This document shows positions 1-7,737 of a DNA stretch of 12,373 nt, piece by piece. The position numbers and the translations under genes are program-made. Origin of the DNA: DATBDE01 sp045805605 (GTDB taxonomy: Bacteria > Actinomycetota > Thermoleophilia > Solirubrobacterales > Solirubrobacteraceae); NCBI GenBank assembly GCA_045805605.1, contig JBJMKX010000030.1, positions 1 to 12,373 of the forward strand. Direction: 5' to 3'. The stretch's first letter is position 1. Every line of letters starts with the position of its first letter. A model generated the notes under the pieces. That model searched no databases. It was not told where the DNA came from and saw only the letters and a program-made list of their open reading frames with translations.

Positions 1-30
1 TTCGCCGCCGCGCGCTACTTCGGCCGCTAG
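1..30 (+). CDS. 3' end of an unidentified gene (partial)
   Basis: The first nine codons read FAAARYFGR and then TAG at 28-30. All are GC-ending, as expected for this genome. The gene would enter from outside the window. Nine residues cannot identify a product, and a chance open stretch is possible. Confidence 0.3.
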   Translation, partial: FAAARYFGR

Positions 31-114
31 ACCCGGCGGCGCCAAGTCATTCTTCCCCGACGCCGGGGCGAACGGACATCTCTGGCCTCCGCAGGGCGTC
101 GCGTACTGCGGCCC

Positions 115-282
115 CGACTCGGACACGGCGTTGGTGACAACCCCCACGCGGTTCCGATCTCGCGACCCGGCTCCGGGCTGGAGGGCCTGCGCGACCGCAT
201 CGAAACCTTGAACGGGACGCTGGAATGCGAGAGCCGGCTCGGCGGGGAACCCGTGTTGAGGGCCCGGTTGCCGATCGTCTGA
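115..282 (+). pseudogene. Histidine kinase C-terminal remnant (HATPase_c G2-box end)
   Basis: In the frame ending at TGA 280-282, positions 169-279 encode the C-terminal end of a HisKA_3-type kinase ATPase domain. It starts with GSGLEGLRDRIETLNG, the G2 box and following helix, and ends in VLRARLPIV. The intact kinase downstream has the matching GSGLRGLTARVEAFGG segment. Just upstream, 121-135 read GHGVG, which looks like a decayed D-x-G-x-G G1 box with the Asp position now Gly; that part is inference. No H-box, N-box or start codon can be joined to it: the same frame is stopped at 28-30, and the other two frames before 115 show no kinase motif. It lies 47 nt before the likely start of the complete kinase, so it may be the leftover of a neighbouring or duplicated kinase gene. 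Confidence 0.6.
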
Positions 283-329
283 CCGGGACACGGCGGGCGC
301 CCTCAACCCCACCTACACTCACAGGAGGC

Positions 330-2378
330 ATGGCTTGGGGCGCTGGTTCCGCTGTCGCCGTGGCGTCGCCTCGCATGAATCGCAGGCGCCTGGTGCTCTA
401 CGCCGGGGGCGTGGCGCTCGTCACCGCGGCGTACTACGCGGCCGGCCGCATAGGCCTCGAGCTCGCCTACCTGAACGGTGCGGTCGCAGCCCTGTGGCCG
501 CCCGCGGGAGTCGGCCTCGCCCTGCTGTTCGTCTACGGCATACGGCTCTGGCCGGGCATCGTCATCGGCGATCTCCTCCTCGGCGACTACTCGACGCCGC
601 TCGGTACCGTCATCGGCCAGACCGTCGGCAACACGCTGGCCCTGGTTCTGGCCGCGCTCTTGCTCCGGCGATTGGTGGGCCGGCGAACCGCGCTCGAGCG
701 CACGGTCGAGGTTGGCGCGCTCGTCGTCTGCGCGCTCGTGGCAGCGCTGGTGAGCGCCGCCTTCGGACCGCCCGCGCTGCGACTCGGCGACGTCATCGGG
801 CCGGATCAGCTCGGTCGGGTCCTCCGCACCTGGTCGCTCAGCGACGCCACCGGTGTGCTCGTGGTGGCGCCGGTGATCCTGACCTGGGCGACGCGCGGCT
901 TGAAGGACATCCAGCGGCGCGACGTGCTGGAGGGCCTGGTCGGGCTCGTCGTGCTCGTGGTGCTGTCCGAGCTGGCGCCCCAGCGCGACGTGCCCTACGT
1001 CGTGTTTCCCGTGCTCCTGTGGGCGGCGCTTCGCCTGGGGCCGCGCGGCGCCGCCACGGCGATCGTCGTGGTCTGCGGCATCACGGTCTGGAACACCGCC
1101 GAGCAGAGCGGGCCGTTCGTACGCGAATCGATCACCGACAGCCTGCTCGCCACCCAGGTCTTCATCGCGACGGCGAGTCTCACCTCGCTTGTCCTCGCCG
1201 CCGTGACGGCCGAGCGCACCAGGGCGGCGCGCGCCCTCGAGGCGAGTGAGGCCGCGCAGCGTGCCCTCGCCGACGAGCAGGCGGCGCTCCGCCGGGTCGC
1301 GACGCTCGTAGCGACGGAGGCATCGCCGAGCAGCCTGTTCCACCAGGTAACCGAGGAGGTGGGCCGGCTCCTCGGCCTCCCCGCTGCGTCCATCGTCCAG
1401 TACCACGGCGTGGACTCCGCGACTGCAGTCGGCGGGTGGAGCAGGGACGGCCGGCTGCGTCTGCCGGTCGGCACGACGCTCGACCTCGACGGCGACACGG
1501 TGGTCTCGAAGGTCCTGCGCACCGGCGAGCCGCAGCGGGTGGATCGCTATGAGGATGTGGCCGGCGATCTCGCGGAGACGCTGCGCAGGGCGGGCTACCG
1601 AGCCTCCGTCGCGGCGCCGGTCCGTGTCGGTGGCCGTGTTTGGGGGGCCCTCGTCGCCGCGAGTGAATCGGATGAGCCCCTTCCGGAGGACCTCGAGGAG
1701 CAGCTCTGCGACTTCGCCGACCTAATTGGACAGGCGCTCGCCAACGCCGACGCGCGCGAGAGACTGGCTGCGTCCCGCGCGGAGCTGGTCGAGGTCGGCG
1801 ACGCCGAGCGGCGGCGCTTCGAGCGCAACCTGCACGACGGCGCCCAGCAGCGCCTCGTTTCCGTCGCGCTCCAGCTACGTGAGGTCGACGCGAAGCTCGA
1901 CGACGACCCGCCCACGGCGGCGGATGTTCTCGCGACAGCGCGCGAGAGTCTCGGCCGGGGGCTCGACGAGCTGAGGGAGCTTGCGCGCGGCCTCCACCCC
2001 GTCCTGCTCACCGAGCGCGGGCTCGGGCCCGCGCTCCGAGCGCTGGGCGAGCGGGCGGCCGTGCCCGTCGAGATCAGCGAGCTACCCGGTGACCGGCTCG
2101 CGCCGCCGGTGGAGACTGCGGCCTACTACGTCGCGGCCGAGGCGATCACCAACGTCGCCAAGTACGCCCAGGCCTCTCGCGCGACGGTGTGCATCCGCCA
2201 CTCCGACGGCTGCGCGACCGTCACGGTCAGCGACGACGGCGTCGGCGGCGCCGATCCGACGCGCGGCTCGGGCCTGCGCGGGCTCACTGCTCGGGTCGAG
2301 GCGTTCGGCGGCCGGCTCGACGTGGAGAGCCCGGCGGGCCAGGGCACCCGCATCGAGGCCCAGATCCCGGACCCGTAG
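330..2378 (+). CDS. MASE1-GAF sensor histidine kinase (HisKA_3, NarL/DesK class)
   Basis: This is a membrane sensor kinase that should autophosphorylate and pass phosphate to a NarL-type regulator. Numbered from ATG 330 (682 aa), residues about 20-310 form a hydrophobic multi-TM region of MASE1 type, with an LWPPAG motif near the start. A charged Ala/Arg/Glu helix follows (about 303-335), then a GAF-like domain (about 340-475). The HisKA_3 dimerisation region has ERNLHDGAQQR with phospho-acceptor His502. The HATPase_c domain has an N-box (EAITNVAKYA, Asn608), a G1 box (SDDGVGG, about 634-640) and a G2 box (GSGLRGL, 646-652). The start is uncertain. AGGAGG at 323-328 sits only 1 nt before ATG 330 (AGGA leaves 3 nt), while ATG 375 gives the more natural MASE1 N-terminus but has no clear ribosome site. 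The open frame back to 225 runs through the kinase remnant and is unlikely to be translated. The signal is unknown. The probable partner is the convergent regulator that ends 13 nt away. Confidence 0.93.
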   Translation: MAWGAGSAVAVASPRMNRRRLVLYAGGVALVTAAYYAAGRIGLELAYLNGAVAALWPPAGVGLALLFVYGIRLWPGIVIGDLLLGDYSTPLGTVIGQTVGNTLALVLAALLLRRLVGRRTALERTVEVGALVVCALVAALVSAAFGPPALRLGDVIGPDQLGRVLRTWSLSDATGVLVVAPVILTWATRGLKDIQRRDVLEGLVGLVVLVVLSELAPQRDVPYVVFPVLLWAALRLGPRGAATAIVVVCGITVWNTAEQSGPFVRESITDSLLATQVFIATASLTSLVLAAVTAERTRAARALEASEAAQRALADEQAALRRVATLVATEASPSSLFHQVTEEVGRLLGLPAASIVQYHGVDSATAVGGWSRDGRLRLPVGTTLDLDGDTVVSKVLRTGEPQRVDRYEDVAGDLAETLRRAGYRASVAAPVRVGGRVWGALVAASESDEPLPEDLEEQLCDFADLIGQALANADARERLAASRAELVEVGDAERRRFERNLHDGAQQRLVSVALQLREVDAKLDDDPPTAADVLATARESLGRGLDELRELARGLHPVLLTERGLGPALRALGERAAVPVEISELPGDRLAPPVETAAYYVAAEAITNVAKYAQASRATVCIRHSDGCATVTVSDDGVGGADPTRGSGLRGLTARVEAFGGRLDVESPAGQGTRIEAQIPDP

Positions 2379-2391
2379 CCGGGCAGCGCGC

Positions 2392-3039
2392 TCACTGCGA
2401 GCGGAGGTAGGTCAGCACGGCGAGCACCCGGCGGTGGTCTCTCGCCGCCGGCGACAGTCCAAGCTTGTCGAAGATCCGGCTGATGTGCTTCTCGACCGCG
2501 CTCTCGGTGATGACGAGTCGCTTGGCGATCGCGTAGTTCGTTCGTCCTTCGGCCATGAGCGCGAGCACTTCGCGCTCGCGCCGGCTGAGCGCGGCGAGCG
2601 GGTCCGCGCTGCGCGCCCGGGCCACAGCTTGCGCCAGGACCTCAGGGTCGAGTGCCGAGCCGCCTGCCGCCACGCGCCCCACGGCCTCGGCGAACGGCTC
2701 CACGTCGACGACGCGGTCCTTCAGCAGGTAGCCGACGCCGCCGGTGGCATCGGCGAGCACTTGGAGGGCGTACTCCTCATCGAGGTACTCGGACAGCACA
2801 AGCACGCCTGTCCCAGGGGTGCGTCTGCGGATCTCGCGGGCCGCTCGCAGCCCGTCGTCGGTGCCCGTCGGCGGCATCCGGATGTCCACGAGCGCGACGT
2901 CCGGCTTGTGCGCCGCGGCCTTGCGCACGAGATCGTCGGCGTCTCCCGCCTGCCCTACGACCTCGATGCCGTTCTCCTCGAGCAGGCGCACGATCCCCTC
3001 ACGCAGCAGCACCGAGTCCTCCCCCACGACCGCACGCAT
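2392..3039 (-). CDS. NarL/LuxR-family response regulator (paralogue A)
   Basis: This is a 215-aa DNA-binding response regulator. The receiver domain (1-120) has the acidic pocket Glu7/Asp8, phospho-acceptor Asp52 in VDIRMPP, Ser83 at the Thr/Ser switch position and Lys107 in YLLKD. The C-terminal LuxR-type HTH (about 150-205) has the signature REREVLALMAEGRTN, then the recognition-helix segment ESAVEKHISRIFDKLGL. The ATG at 3039-3037 overlaps the stop of the upstream single-domain receiver (TGATG), so translation is probably coupled. It converges on the MASE1 kinase with 13 nt between the stop codons; the two are probably partners but not one transcript. It matches the regulator at 4130-4774 at 149 of 214 positions by hand, without gaps. 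Confidence 0.95.
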   Translation of the reverse strand: MRAVVGEDSVLLREGIVRLLEENGIEVVGQAGDADDLVRKAAAHKPDVALVDIRMPPTGTDDGLRAAREIRRRTPGTGVLVLSEYLDEEYALQVLADATGGVGYLLKDRVVDVEPFAEAVGRVAAGGSALDPEVLAQAVARARSADPLAALSRREREVLALMAEGRTNYAIAKRLVITESAVEKHISRIFDKLGLSPAARDHRRVLAVLTYLRSQ

Positions 3040-3383
3040 CAGAGCAGCTCCTCGATCGACTCCCTGGAGAGCTCGTGCTTGGGCACAAAGCCGCGGGCGG
3101 TGCTGTCGGCGATGAACGGCTCGAGCTCGGATCGATCGCGGCTCGAGATGACGACAACCGCGGGCGGCGCGTCGAGGTCCGCCAGGCGAGCAGCGACCTC
3201 GAAGCCGTCGATGTCCGGCAGGAACACGTCCACGAGCACCAACTGGGGCCGTAACTCGCGCGCCCGCGCGATGCCTGAAGCGCCGTCCGCAGCTTCGGCC
3301 ACCACGCGGCAGCCCTCGCGCTGGAGCAGGTGGCGGGCGCAGGCGCGAAACCCGGCATGGTCGTCGACGACGAGTACGGTCAT
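3039..3383 (-). CDS. Single-domain (CheY-like) response regulator
   Basis: This is a 114-aa stand-alone receiver with no output domain. It has the acidic pair Asp7/Asp8 (VVDDH), phospho-acceptor Asp52 in LVLVDVFLPD, Ser80/Ser81 at the switch position and Lys102 in FVPKH, so all residues needed for phosphorylation are present. ATG 3383 is chosen because it puts MTVLVVDDH at the N-terminus. ATG 3392 and TTG 3401 are in frame upstream, but none has a good ribosome site. Its stop overlaps the start of the LuxR-type regulator. It may act as a phosphate sink, a phosphorelay intermediate or a protein-binding switch in the same circuit; the role is inferred. Confidence 0.9.
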   Translation of the reverse strand: MTVLVVDDHAGFRACARHLLQREGCRVVAEAADGASGIARARELRPQLVLVDVFLPDIDGFEVAARLADLDAPPAVVVISSRDRSELEPFIADSTARGFVPKHELSRESIEELL

Positions 3384-3501
3384 CTCTTCCATCGGCGTCA
3401 ATTGTCGCCGTGCGAGGACGCGATTGACATACGGCTACCCGCACCCTCGCTGACCGGGAGGCCTCACTGGCAGCGGCGCAGCGCTGCGTCACGCTCGGTC
3501 C

Positions 3502-3669
3502 ATGAATTCCAGGCTGACGCTCGAGATGGTTGAGGCGATGATCACGGAGCGGCGCCGCGAGGCCGAGGAGTCCCGCAGGGCGCTGGCCTCGAAGCGGGCA
3601 CGCCGGGGGCGGCCTCAAGGACCCCTTCGGGTATCCCTCGACCCCGCGCGCGGGCCGAACGCTAGGTAG
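3502..3669 (+). CDS. Small charged ORF, 55 aa, unknown function
   Basis: The ATG is at 3502 and the TAG at 3667-3669. The N-terminal 35 residues (MNSRLTLEMVEAMITERRRE, then an Ala/Arg/Glu-rich stretch) would form one long amphipathic, highly charged helix, and the rest is Arg/Pro-rich. Most codons end in G or C (46 of 55), consistent with coding. There is no clear ribosome site. It starts 118 nt from the divergent receiver gene and ends 7 nt before the next small ORF. Short helical proteins of this style are common in actinobacterial genomes; I cannot assign a function. Confidence 0.4.
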   Translation: MNSRLTLEMVEAMITERRREAEESRRALASKRARRGRPQGPLRVSLDPARGPNAR

Positions 3670-3676
3670 CCCAGTC

Positions 3677-3913
3677 ATGGAGCAGGCGATCATCTTCTCG
3701 AGGTCCGCGATCAGCGCTCTGGCCGCACGCGACGATCTGGCCCGGCTCGAGGCCGAGCGCGTGGTCGCGGGGCGGGAGGGGCTGCTGGACGTAAGGGCGT
3801 ACACGGCCGATCTCGAGGCGGAGGTCGAGTACCAGCGCGGCCTCTACGTCGCCGCCGCGGTGAGCGAGATCGCGACCCTCCGAGCGGAGCTGTTCGGGGC
3901 GCAGGAGGGGTGA
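3677..3913 (+). CDS. Small helical protein, 78 aa, unknown function
   Basis: The product is predicted all-helical, acidic and alanine-rich (for example ARDDLARLEAERVV and ADLEAEVEYQRGLYVAAAV), with heptad-like spacing that suggests a coiled coil. About 72 of 78 codons end in G or C, a strong sign of real coding. No TM segment, signal peptide or metal site is visible. The start ATG 3677 has no good ribosome site, so coupling to the ORF ending at 3669 is plausible. I do not recognise a family. Its position between two response-regulator loci is the only clue to its role. Confidence 0.6.
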   Translation: MEQAIIFSRSAISALAARDDLARLEAERVVAGREGLLDVRAYTADLEAEVEYQRGLYVAAAVSEIATLRAELFGAQEG

Positions 3914-3919
3914 CCGGCC

Positions 3920-4018
3920 GTGAGCTTCTGGCGTCGCATCCGGCATGGGCGGCACCGGCGCAGGCGGCCCGGCGTGGCCAGGCTGATCGCACGCTCACCA
4001 TCGCCCGCCTGCGGCTAG
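3920..4018 (+). CDS. Possible 32-aa arginine-rich peptide ORF
   Basis: A GTG at 3920 has a strong ribosome-binding sequence AGGAGGGG (3903-3910) 9 nt upstream and opens a short frame ending at TAG 4016-4018. The predicted peptide begins MSFWRRIRHGRHRRRR and is very basic. The Shine-Dalgarno sequence lies inside the last codons of the preceding 78-aa ORF, which would allow coupling. It may be a real basic micropeptide, or the ribosome site may be incidental coding sequence. Confidence 0.3.
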   Translation: MSFWRRIRHGRHRRRRPGVARLIARSPSPACG

Positions 4019-4129
4019 CCGTACCGCGCGACGCGCGCCATCGCGAAACAATGCGGAGGCGATGGGCGGGTTTCCATCGAGGGCAGCGCAGGACGACGGT
4101 CCGAGGCGGCGCCGTGAGAGCGAGGGCCC

Positions 4130-4774
4130 GTGCGCGTAGTCGTGGCCGAGGACTCGGTGCTCCTCCGCGAGGGCGTCGTTCGTCTGCTCAGGGAGAACGG
4201 CTTCGAGGTCGTGGGGCAGGCGGGAGACGCGGAGGACCTGATCCGCAAGGTCTCGGCGCACAGGCCCGACGTGGCGGTGATCGACATTCGGATGCCGCCG
4301 ACCCAGACCGACGACGGGCTCCGCGCGGCCCTGGAGATCCGCAGCCGCCTGCCCGGGACCGCGGTGCTCGTGCTCTCGCAGTACGTCGAGGAGGAATACG
4401 CGGTCGATCTGCTGGGCGAGAGCGCCGAGCGGACGGGCTACCTGCTCAAGGACCGTGTGGCGGACGTCGACCGCTTCGTCGAGGCGGTGCGCCGGGTGGG
4501 CGAGGGCGGATCGGCCCTCGACCGAGAGGTCGTGGCCCACCTGCTGGGGCGGCGCCGGCGTGACAACCCCTTGGCCCAACTGACGCCGCGCGAGCGAGAG
4601 GTCCTGTCGCTGATGGCGGAGGGTCGCACGAACCAGGCGATCGCCGACCAGCTCGTCGTCAGCGAGCGGGCCGTCGAAAAGCACGTGACCAGCATCTTCG
4701 ACAAGCTCGGCCTCTCCCCCGCGGTGGAGGATCACCGCCGCGTCCTGGCGGTGCTCGCCTTCTTGCGCGCGTGA
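4130..4774 (+). CDS. NarL/LuxR-family response regulator (paralogue B)
   Basis: This is a 214-aa regulator with the same layout as the one at 2392-3039. The receiver has Glu7/Asp8, Asp52 (IDIRMPP), Ser83 and Lys107 (YLLKD). The LuxR HTH runs from about 150 to 205, with REREVLSLMAEGRTN and ERAVEKHVTSIFDKLGL. GTG 4130 is chosen because the protein begins MRVVVAEDS like its paralogue, with GAGGG at 4122-4126 as a short-spaced ribosome site. There is no kinase next to it on its own strand. It either shares the MASE1 kinase, answers a distant kinase, or served the kinase whose remnant lies at 115-282. It is followed after 111 nt by the MFS exporter, a plausible regulatory target. Confidence 0.94.
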   Translation: MRVVVAEDSVLLREGVVRLLRENGFEVVGQAGDAEDLIRKVSAHRPDVAVIDIRMPPTQTDDGLRAALEIRSRLPGTAVLVLSQYVEEEYAVDLLGESAERTGYLLKDRVADVDRFVEAVRRVGEGGSALDREVVAHLLGRRRRDNPLAQLTPREREVLSLMAEGRTNQAIADQLVVSERAVEKHVTSIFDKLGLSPAVEDHRRVLAVLAFLRA

Positions 4775-4885
4775 GCGCCACTGGTGCGGTTTCCCCCCCG
4801 TACCGACGCCAGATAGCCGTATTCCCGGTGCGCTGCCCGCGCCGCATCCTGCCTCGACGGCACCCGACCGGGAAGGAGCAGGCCC

Positions 4886-6349
4886 GTGACCGAGGCAGCA
4901 ACCAACCGCAGGCGCTGGATCGCGCTCGTCGTGCTCTGCGTCGGAATGTTGATGATCGTCCTCGACGCGACGATCGTGAACGTCGCCCTTCCATCCATCC
5001 AGGACGACCTCGGCTTCTCGCAGTCGAGCCTGGCCTGGGTGGTGAACGCCTACCTGATCGCGTTCGGAGGGCTGCTTCTCCTTGCCGGGCGGCTCGGCGA
5101 CCTGCTCGGCCGCCGGCGCGTCTTCCTCGCCGGGCTCGCGGTCTTCATCGGCGCGTCCCTCTTCTGCGGGATCGCCCAGTCGCAGGGGCTGTTGATCGCC
5201 GCTCGCTTCGTCCAGGGCGCGGGCGGCGCGCTGACCTCGGGGGTCATCCTCGGCATGATCGTGACGACGTTCCGGGAGCCCCGCGAGCAGGCCAAGGCGA
5301 TCGGCGTCTACAGCTTCGTCGCCGCCGCGGGTGGCTCGATCGGGCTGCTCGCCGGTGGTGGTCTCACCCAGGCAGTCAGCTGGCACTGGATCTTCTTCGT
5401 CAACCTGCCGATCGGCATCGCGACCGCGCTGCTCGCCCTGCGGGTCGTCGAGCGCGATGAGGGGGTCGGCATCGAGCGGGGCGCCGATCTGCCCGGCGCC
5501 GCGCTCGTCACCTCGGCGCTGATGCTCGGCGTCTACACGATCCTCGAGGCGGGAAGCCACGGCTGGGGCTCGCTGCACACGCTCGGGCTCGGCGCGGTTT
5601 CGCTGGCGCTGCTGTTCGCGTTCGTCGCCCGGCAGGCGCGGGTCTCCAACCCGCTGATGCCGCTGCGCCTCTTCCGCTCGCGCAACGTGGCGGGTGCGAA
5701 CGCGGTGCAGGCGCTCTTCGTCGCAGGGATGTTCGGGATGTTCTTCCTCGGCGCGCTCTACCTCCAGCGGGTGCTCGGGTACGACGCGCTCGAGGTCGGC
5801 CTGGCCTTCCTGCCCGTCACGCTGGTCATCGGGACGCTGTCCCTGGGCTTCTCCGAGCGCCTCAACACGCGCTTCGGCCCCAAGGCGACCCTGCTTCCCA
5901 GCCTGGTGCTGATCGCGGCGGGACTCGTGCTCTTCGCCCGCGCGCCGGTGGGCGGCGACTACGTGACCGACGTCCTGCCCGGGATGGTCCTGCTCGGCCT
6001 GGGCGCAGGTGTCTCCTTCCCGTCGCTGATGACGCTGGCCATGTCCGGTGCCACTCCGAGCGACGCCGGCCTGGCTTCCGGGCTCGTCAACACGACGCTC
6101 CAGGTCGGCGGCGCGATTGGGCTCGCCGTCCTCGCCACGCTCGCGACCACCCGGACCCAGCATCTCCTGAGCGCGGGCGACGGGAGCGCCGCGGCGCTTA
6201 CCGGTGGCTACCACCTCGCGTTCATCATCGCTGCTGGACTCGTGGTGGCCGCCCTTGTGGTGGCGAGCACGGTGCTCAGCTCGGGTCGCGTCGAGGAGGC
6301 GGAGGCCAGGCTGGAGGCACCGGAGCCGGCCTACTCGGAAGCTCGATGA
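4886..6349 (+). CDS. MFS multidrug exporter, DHA2 (EmrB/QacA) family
   Basis: This is a 487-aa, 14-TM-type proton-coupled drug exporter of the inner membrane. Visible family marks are LDATIVNVALPSIQ in TM1 (about 26-39), MFS motif A GRLGDLLGRRRVF (68-80), and the motif C region rich in Gly at 149-159 followed by WHWIFFVNLPIG (166-177), typical of DHA2 members. GTG 4886 is supported by GGAAGGAG at 4871-4878 with 7 nt spacing. Length is normal for the family. Its TGA shares four bases with the ATG of the next gene, so the two are probably co-translated. The substrate cannot be read from sequence. Confidence 0.95.
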   Translation: MTEAATNRRRWIALVVLCVGMLMIVLDATIVNVALPSIQDDLGFSQSSLAWVVNAYLIAFGGLLLLAGRLGDLLGRRRVFLAGLAVFIGASLFCGIAQSQGLLIAARFVQGAGGALTSGVILGMIVTTFREPREQAKAIGVYSFVAAAGGSIGLLAGGGLTQAVSWHWIFFVNLPIGIATALLALRVVERDEGVGIERGADLPGAALVTSALMLGVYTILEAGSHGWGSLHTLGLGAVSLALLFAFVARQARVSNPLMPLRLFRSRNVAGANAVQALFVAGMFGMFFLGALYLQRVLGYDALEVGLAFLPVTLVIGTLSLGFSERLNTRFGPKATLLPSLVLIAAGLVLFARAPVGGDYVTDVLPGMVLLGLGAGVSFPSLMTLAMSGATPSDAGLASGLVNTTLQVGGAIGLAVLATLATTRTQHLLSAGDGSAAALTGGYHLAFIIAAGLVVAALVVASTVLSSGRVEEAEARLEAPEPAYSEAR

Positions 6350-7440
6350 TCGCCCTTCCGCGGACCGCCGTGCGGGTGCTCGCGTCGCGGCGGATTGCGT
6401 CCGCGGCCCTGCTGGTGGCGATGGTGGTCGCGTTGCTGCTGGCGGTGCCCTCGCTCGGCGACATCTTCGACCGGGCCGACGACATGCGCCCAGGCTGGGT
6501 GGTGGCTGCGCTGCTGCTCGAGTTGCTCTCGTGCCTGGCCTTCGTCGCGGTGTTCCGCTTGTTCTTCGGCTCGGTGGCGCCGGCCGTGGCTCGCCGTGTC
6601 GCCTGGACCGAGATGGCATCGGGCGCCCTGCTGCCGGGCGGCGGAGTCACCGGCCTGGCGGCCGGTGGGTGGCTTGTGGGTCTCGCGGGCAAGCCCTCGG
6701 GATGGATCGTGCGGCGCAGCAGCGCGCTGTTCTTCCTCACCAGCGGGGTCAATGTCGCGGCGCTGGCCGCCGGCGGCGCGCTGCTCGCCACCGGGATCTC
6801 GGGCGGCCCGCACGACGTGCTGCGCGCCGGGGTGCCCATCGCCGTCGGCCTCGGTGCAATCGCCGTCGCGCTCGGAGTCGGGCGCTTCGTCCCCGCCCGT
6901 TCCCGCCGCGGGTGGGTGTCCGAGCTGGCGGCGGGCATCCGCGAGGCCGAGCGCGCTGCCGCGCGGCCGAGCTGGCGCGTGGCGGCGGGGATCGGCTACC
7001 TCGGCTTCGACATCGCCGTGCTCTGGGCGTCGTTGCGGGGACTCGGGTACGCGCCGGCGATCGGCGCGCTGGTGGTCGCCTACCTCGCGGGCTACCTGAC
7101 GACCTGGATGCCCATCCCCGGTGGTCTCGCCGTGCTCGACGGCGGCCTGGCCGGCGCTCTGGCGCTCTACGGGATGCCCCCGGCGACGGCGGCCGCCGCG
7201 GTGCTCGTCTACCACGCGATCGCGCTGTGGGTGCCGTCGGTGGGCGGCCTGATCGCTTATGCGCTCCTGCGACGAAGGCTGGTCCAGGCCAGCCCGGATC
7301 CCCGGCCTGTCGGCCGGCCCACACTTGCCGCGAGCGACGGCGAGCGGATACGGCTCACCGCGCCAACGCCGACGTCCGCCCTGCGGGCACGGCAGCATGC
7401 CGGCAGGCAGCCCGGATCCGCTCGTGCCCCGAGCGGCTAG
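6346..7440 (+). CDS. UPF0104 / AglD-YbhN-like membrane protein (LPG synthase TM-like, flippase-type)
   Basis: This 364-aa integral membrane protein has about eight hydrophobic segments between residues 15 and 310. The Gly-rich GALLPGGGVTGLAAGGW stretch (about 92-108) and the WMPIPGGLAVLDGGLAGAL segment (about 250-268) resemble the lysylphosphatidylglycerol-synthase TM region, or UPF0104. Proteins of this group are linked to lipid or lipid-linked sugar translocation. The soluble aminoacyl-transferase domain of MprF is absent. ATG 6346 lies in an ATGA overlap with the MFS gene. The last 50 or so residues are Pro/Ala/Arg-rich and probably disordered. Pairing with an exporter suggests an envelope or lipid-export task, which is inference. 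Confidence 0.85.
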   Translation: MIALPRTAVRVLASRRIASAALLVAMVVALLLAVPSLGDIFDRADDMRPGWVVAALLLELLSCLAFVAVFRLFFGSVAPAVARRVAWTEMASGALLPGGGVTGLAAGGWLVGLAGKPSGWIVRRSSALFFLTSGVNVAALAAGGALLATGISGGPHDVLRAGVPIAVGLGAIAVALGVGRFVPARSRRGWVSELAAGIREAERAAARPSWRVAAGIGYLGFDIAVLWASLRGLGYAPAIGALVVAYLAGYLTTWMPIPGGLAVLDGGLAGALALYGMPPATAAAAVLVYHAIALWVPSVGGLIAYALLRRRLVQASPDPRPVGRPTLAASDGERIRLTAPTPTSALRARQHAGRQPGSARAPSG

Positions 7441-7737
7441 CGTCGCTCACCGTCAAAGCGGGTCGAGGCCGTAGCTCGTGCTGTTGCCGGCGATCACCTG
7501 GAGGCGACAACGCCGAGCAGCCGGCCGAGCGCCTTTCGCAGCCCCCCGGGGTGGGGCAGCCAGTGGTGTTCCCTTGCATGCCGGAGGTCTCCCGGCGTTT
7601 CGAGGCTAGTCCCGAACTCGGCGAATCTGACCCACGACAACCGCACCTCGCCCCGAAACCGAAACACACCAAACAAGCGCAAAAGCCCTGCCAATCGAGC
7701 AGTTCAACATCGGCAGGCCCTGGCAGCCCCAGGCTTG

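Noticed and set aside
225..329. Longer N-terminus for the MASE1 kinase
   Set aside because: The frame is open but overlaps the kinase remnant in another frame, has no ribosome site, and adds a basic non-membrane tail foreign to MASE1 proteins.
303..1406. Minus-strand 367-codon frame opposite the MASE1 kinase
   Set aside because: Low-complexity Arg/Gly/Asp/His composition and no motif; shadow of the kinase.
3424..3452. Promoter with consensus -35 TTGACA on the plus strand
   Set aside because: TTGACA at 3424-3429 is exact, but at 17 nt spacing the -10 position reads CGCTGA, so there is no usable pair.
3995..6619. Very long minus-strand open frame (874 codons) across the regulator and MFS genes
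   Set aside because: Antisense shadow of high-GC genes: its product is Arg/Gly/Glu/His-rich low-complexity sequence, while the plus strand encodes clear RR and MFS families with full motifs.
7494..7694. 66-codon minus-strand frame in the intergenic region (TTG start)
   Set aside because: The peptide looks somewhat protein-like, but it has a TTG start, no ribosome site, no recognisable family, and it crosses the hairpin-rich segment.
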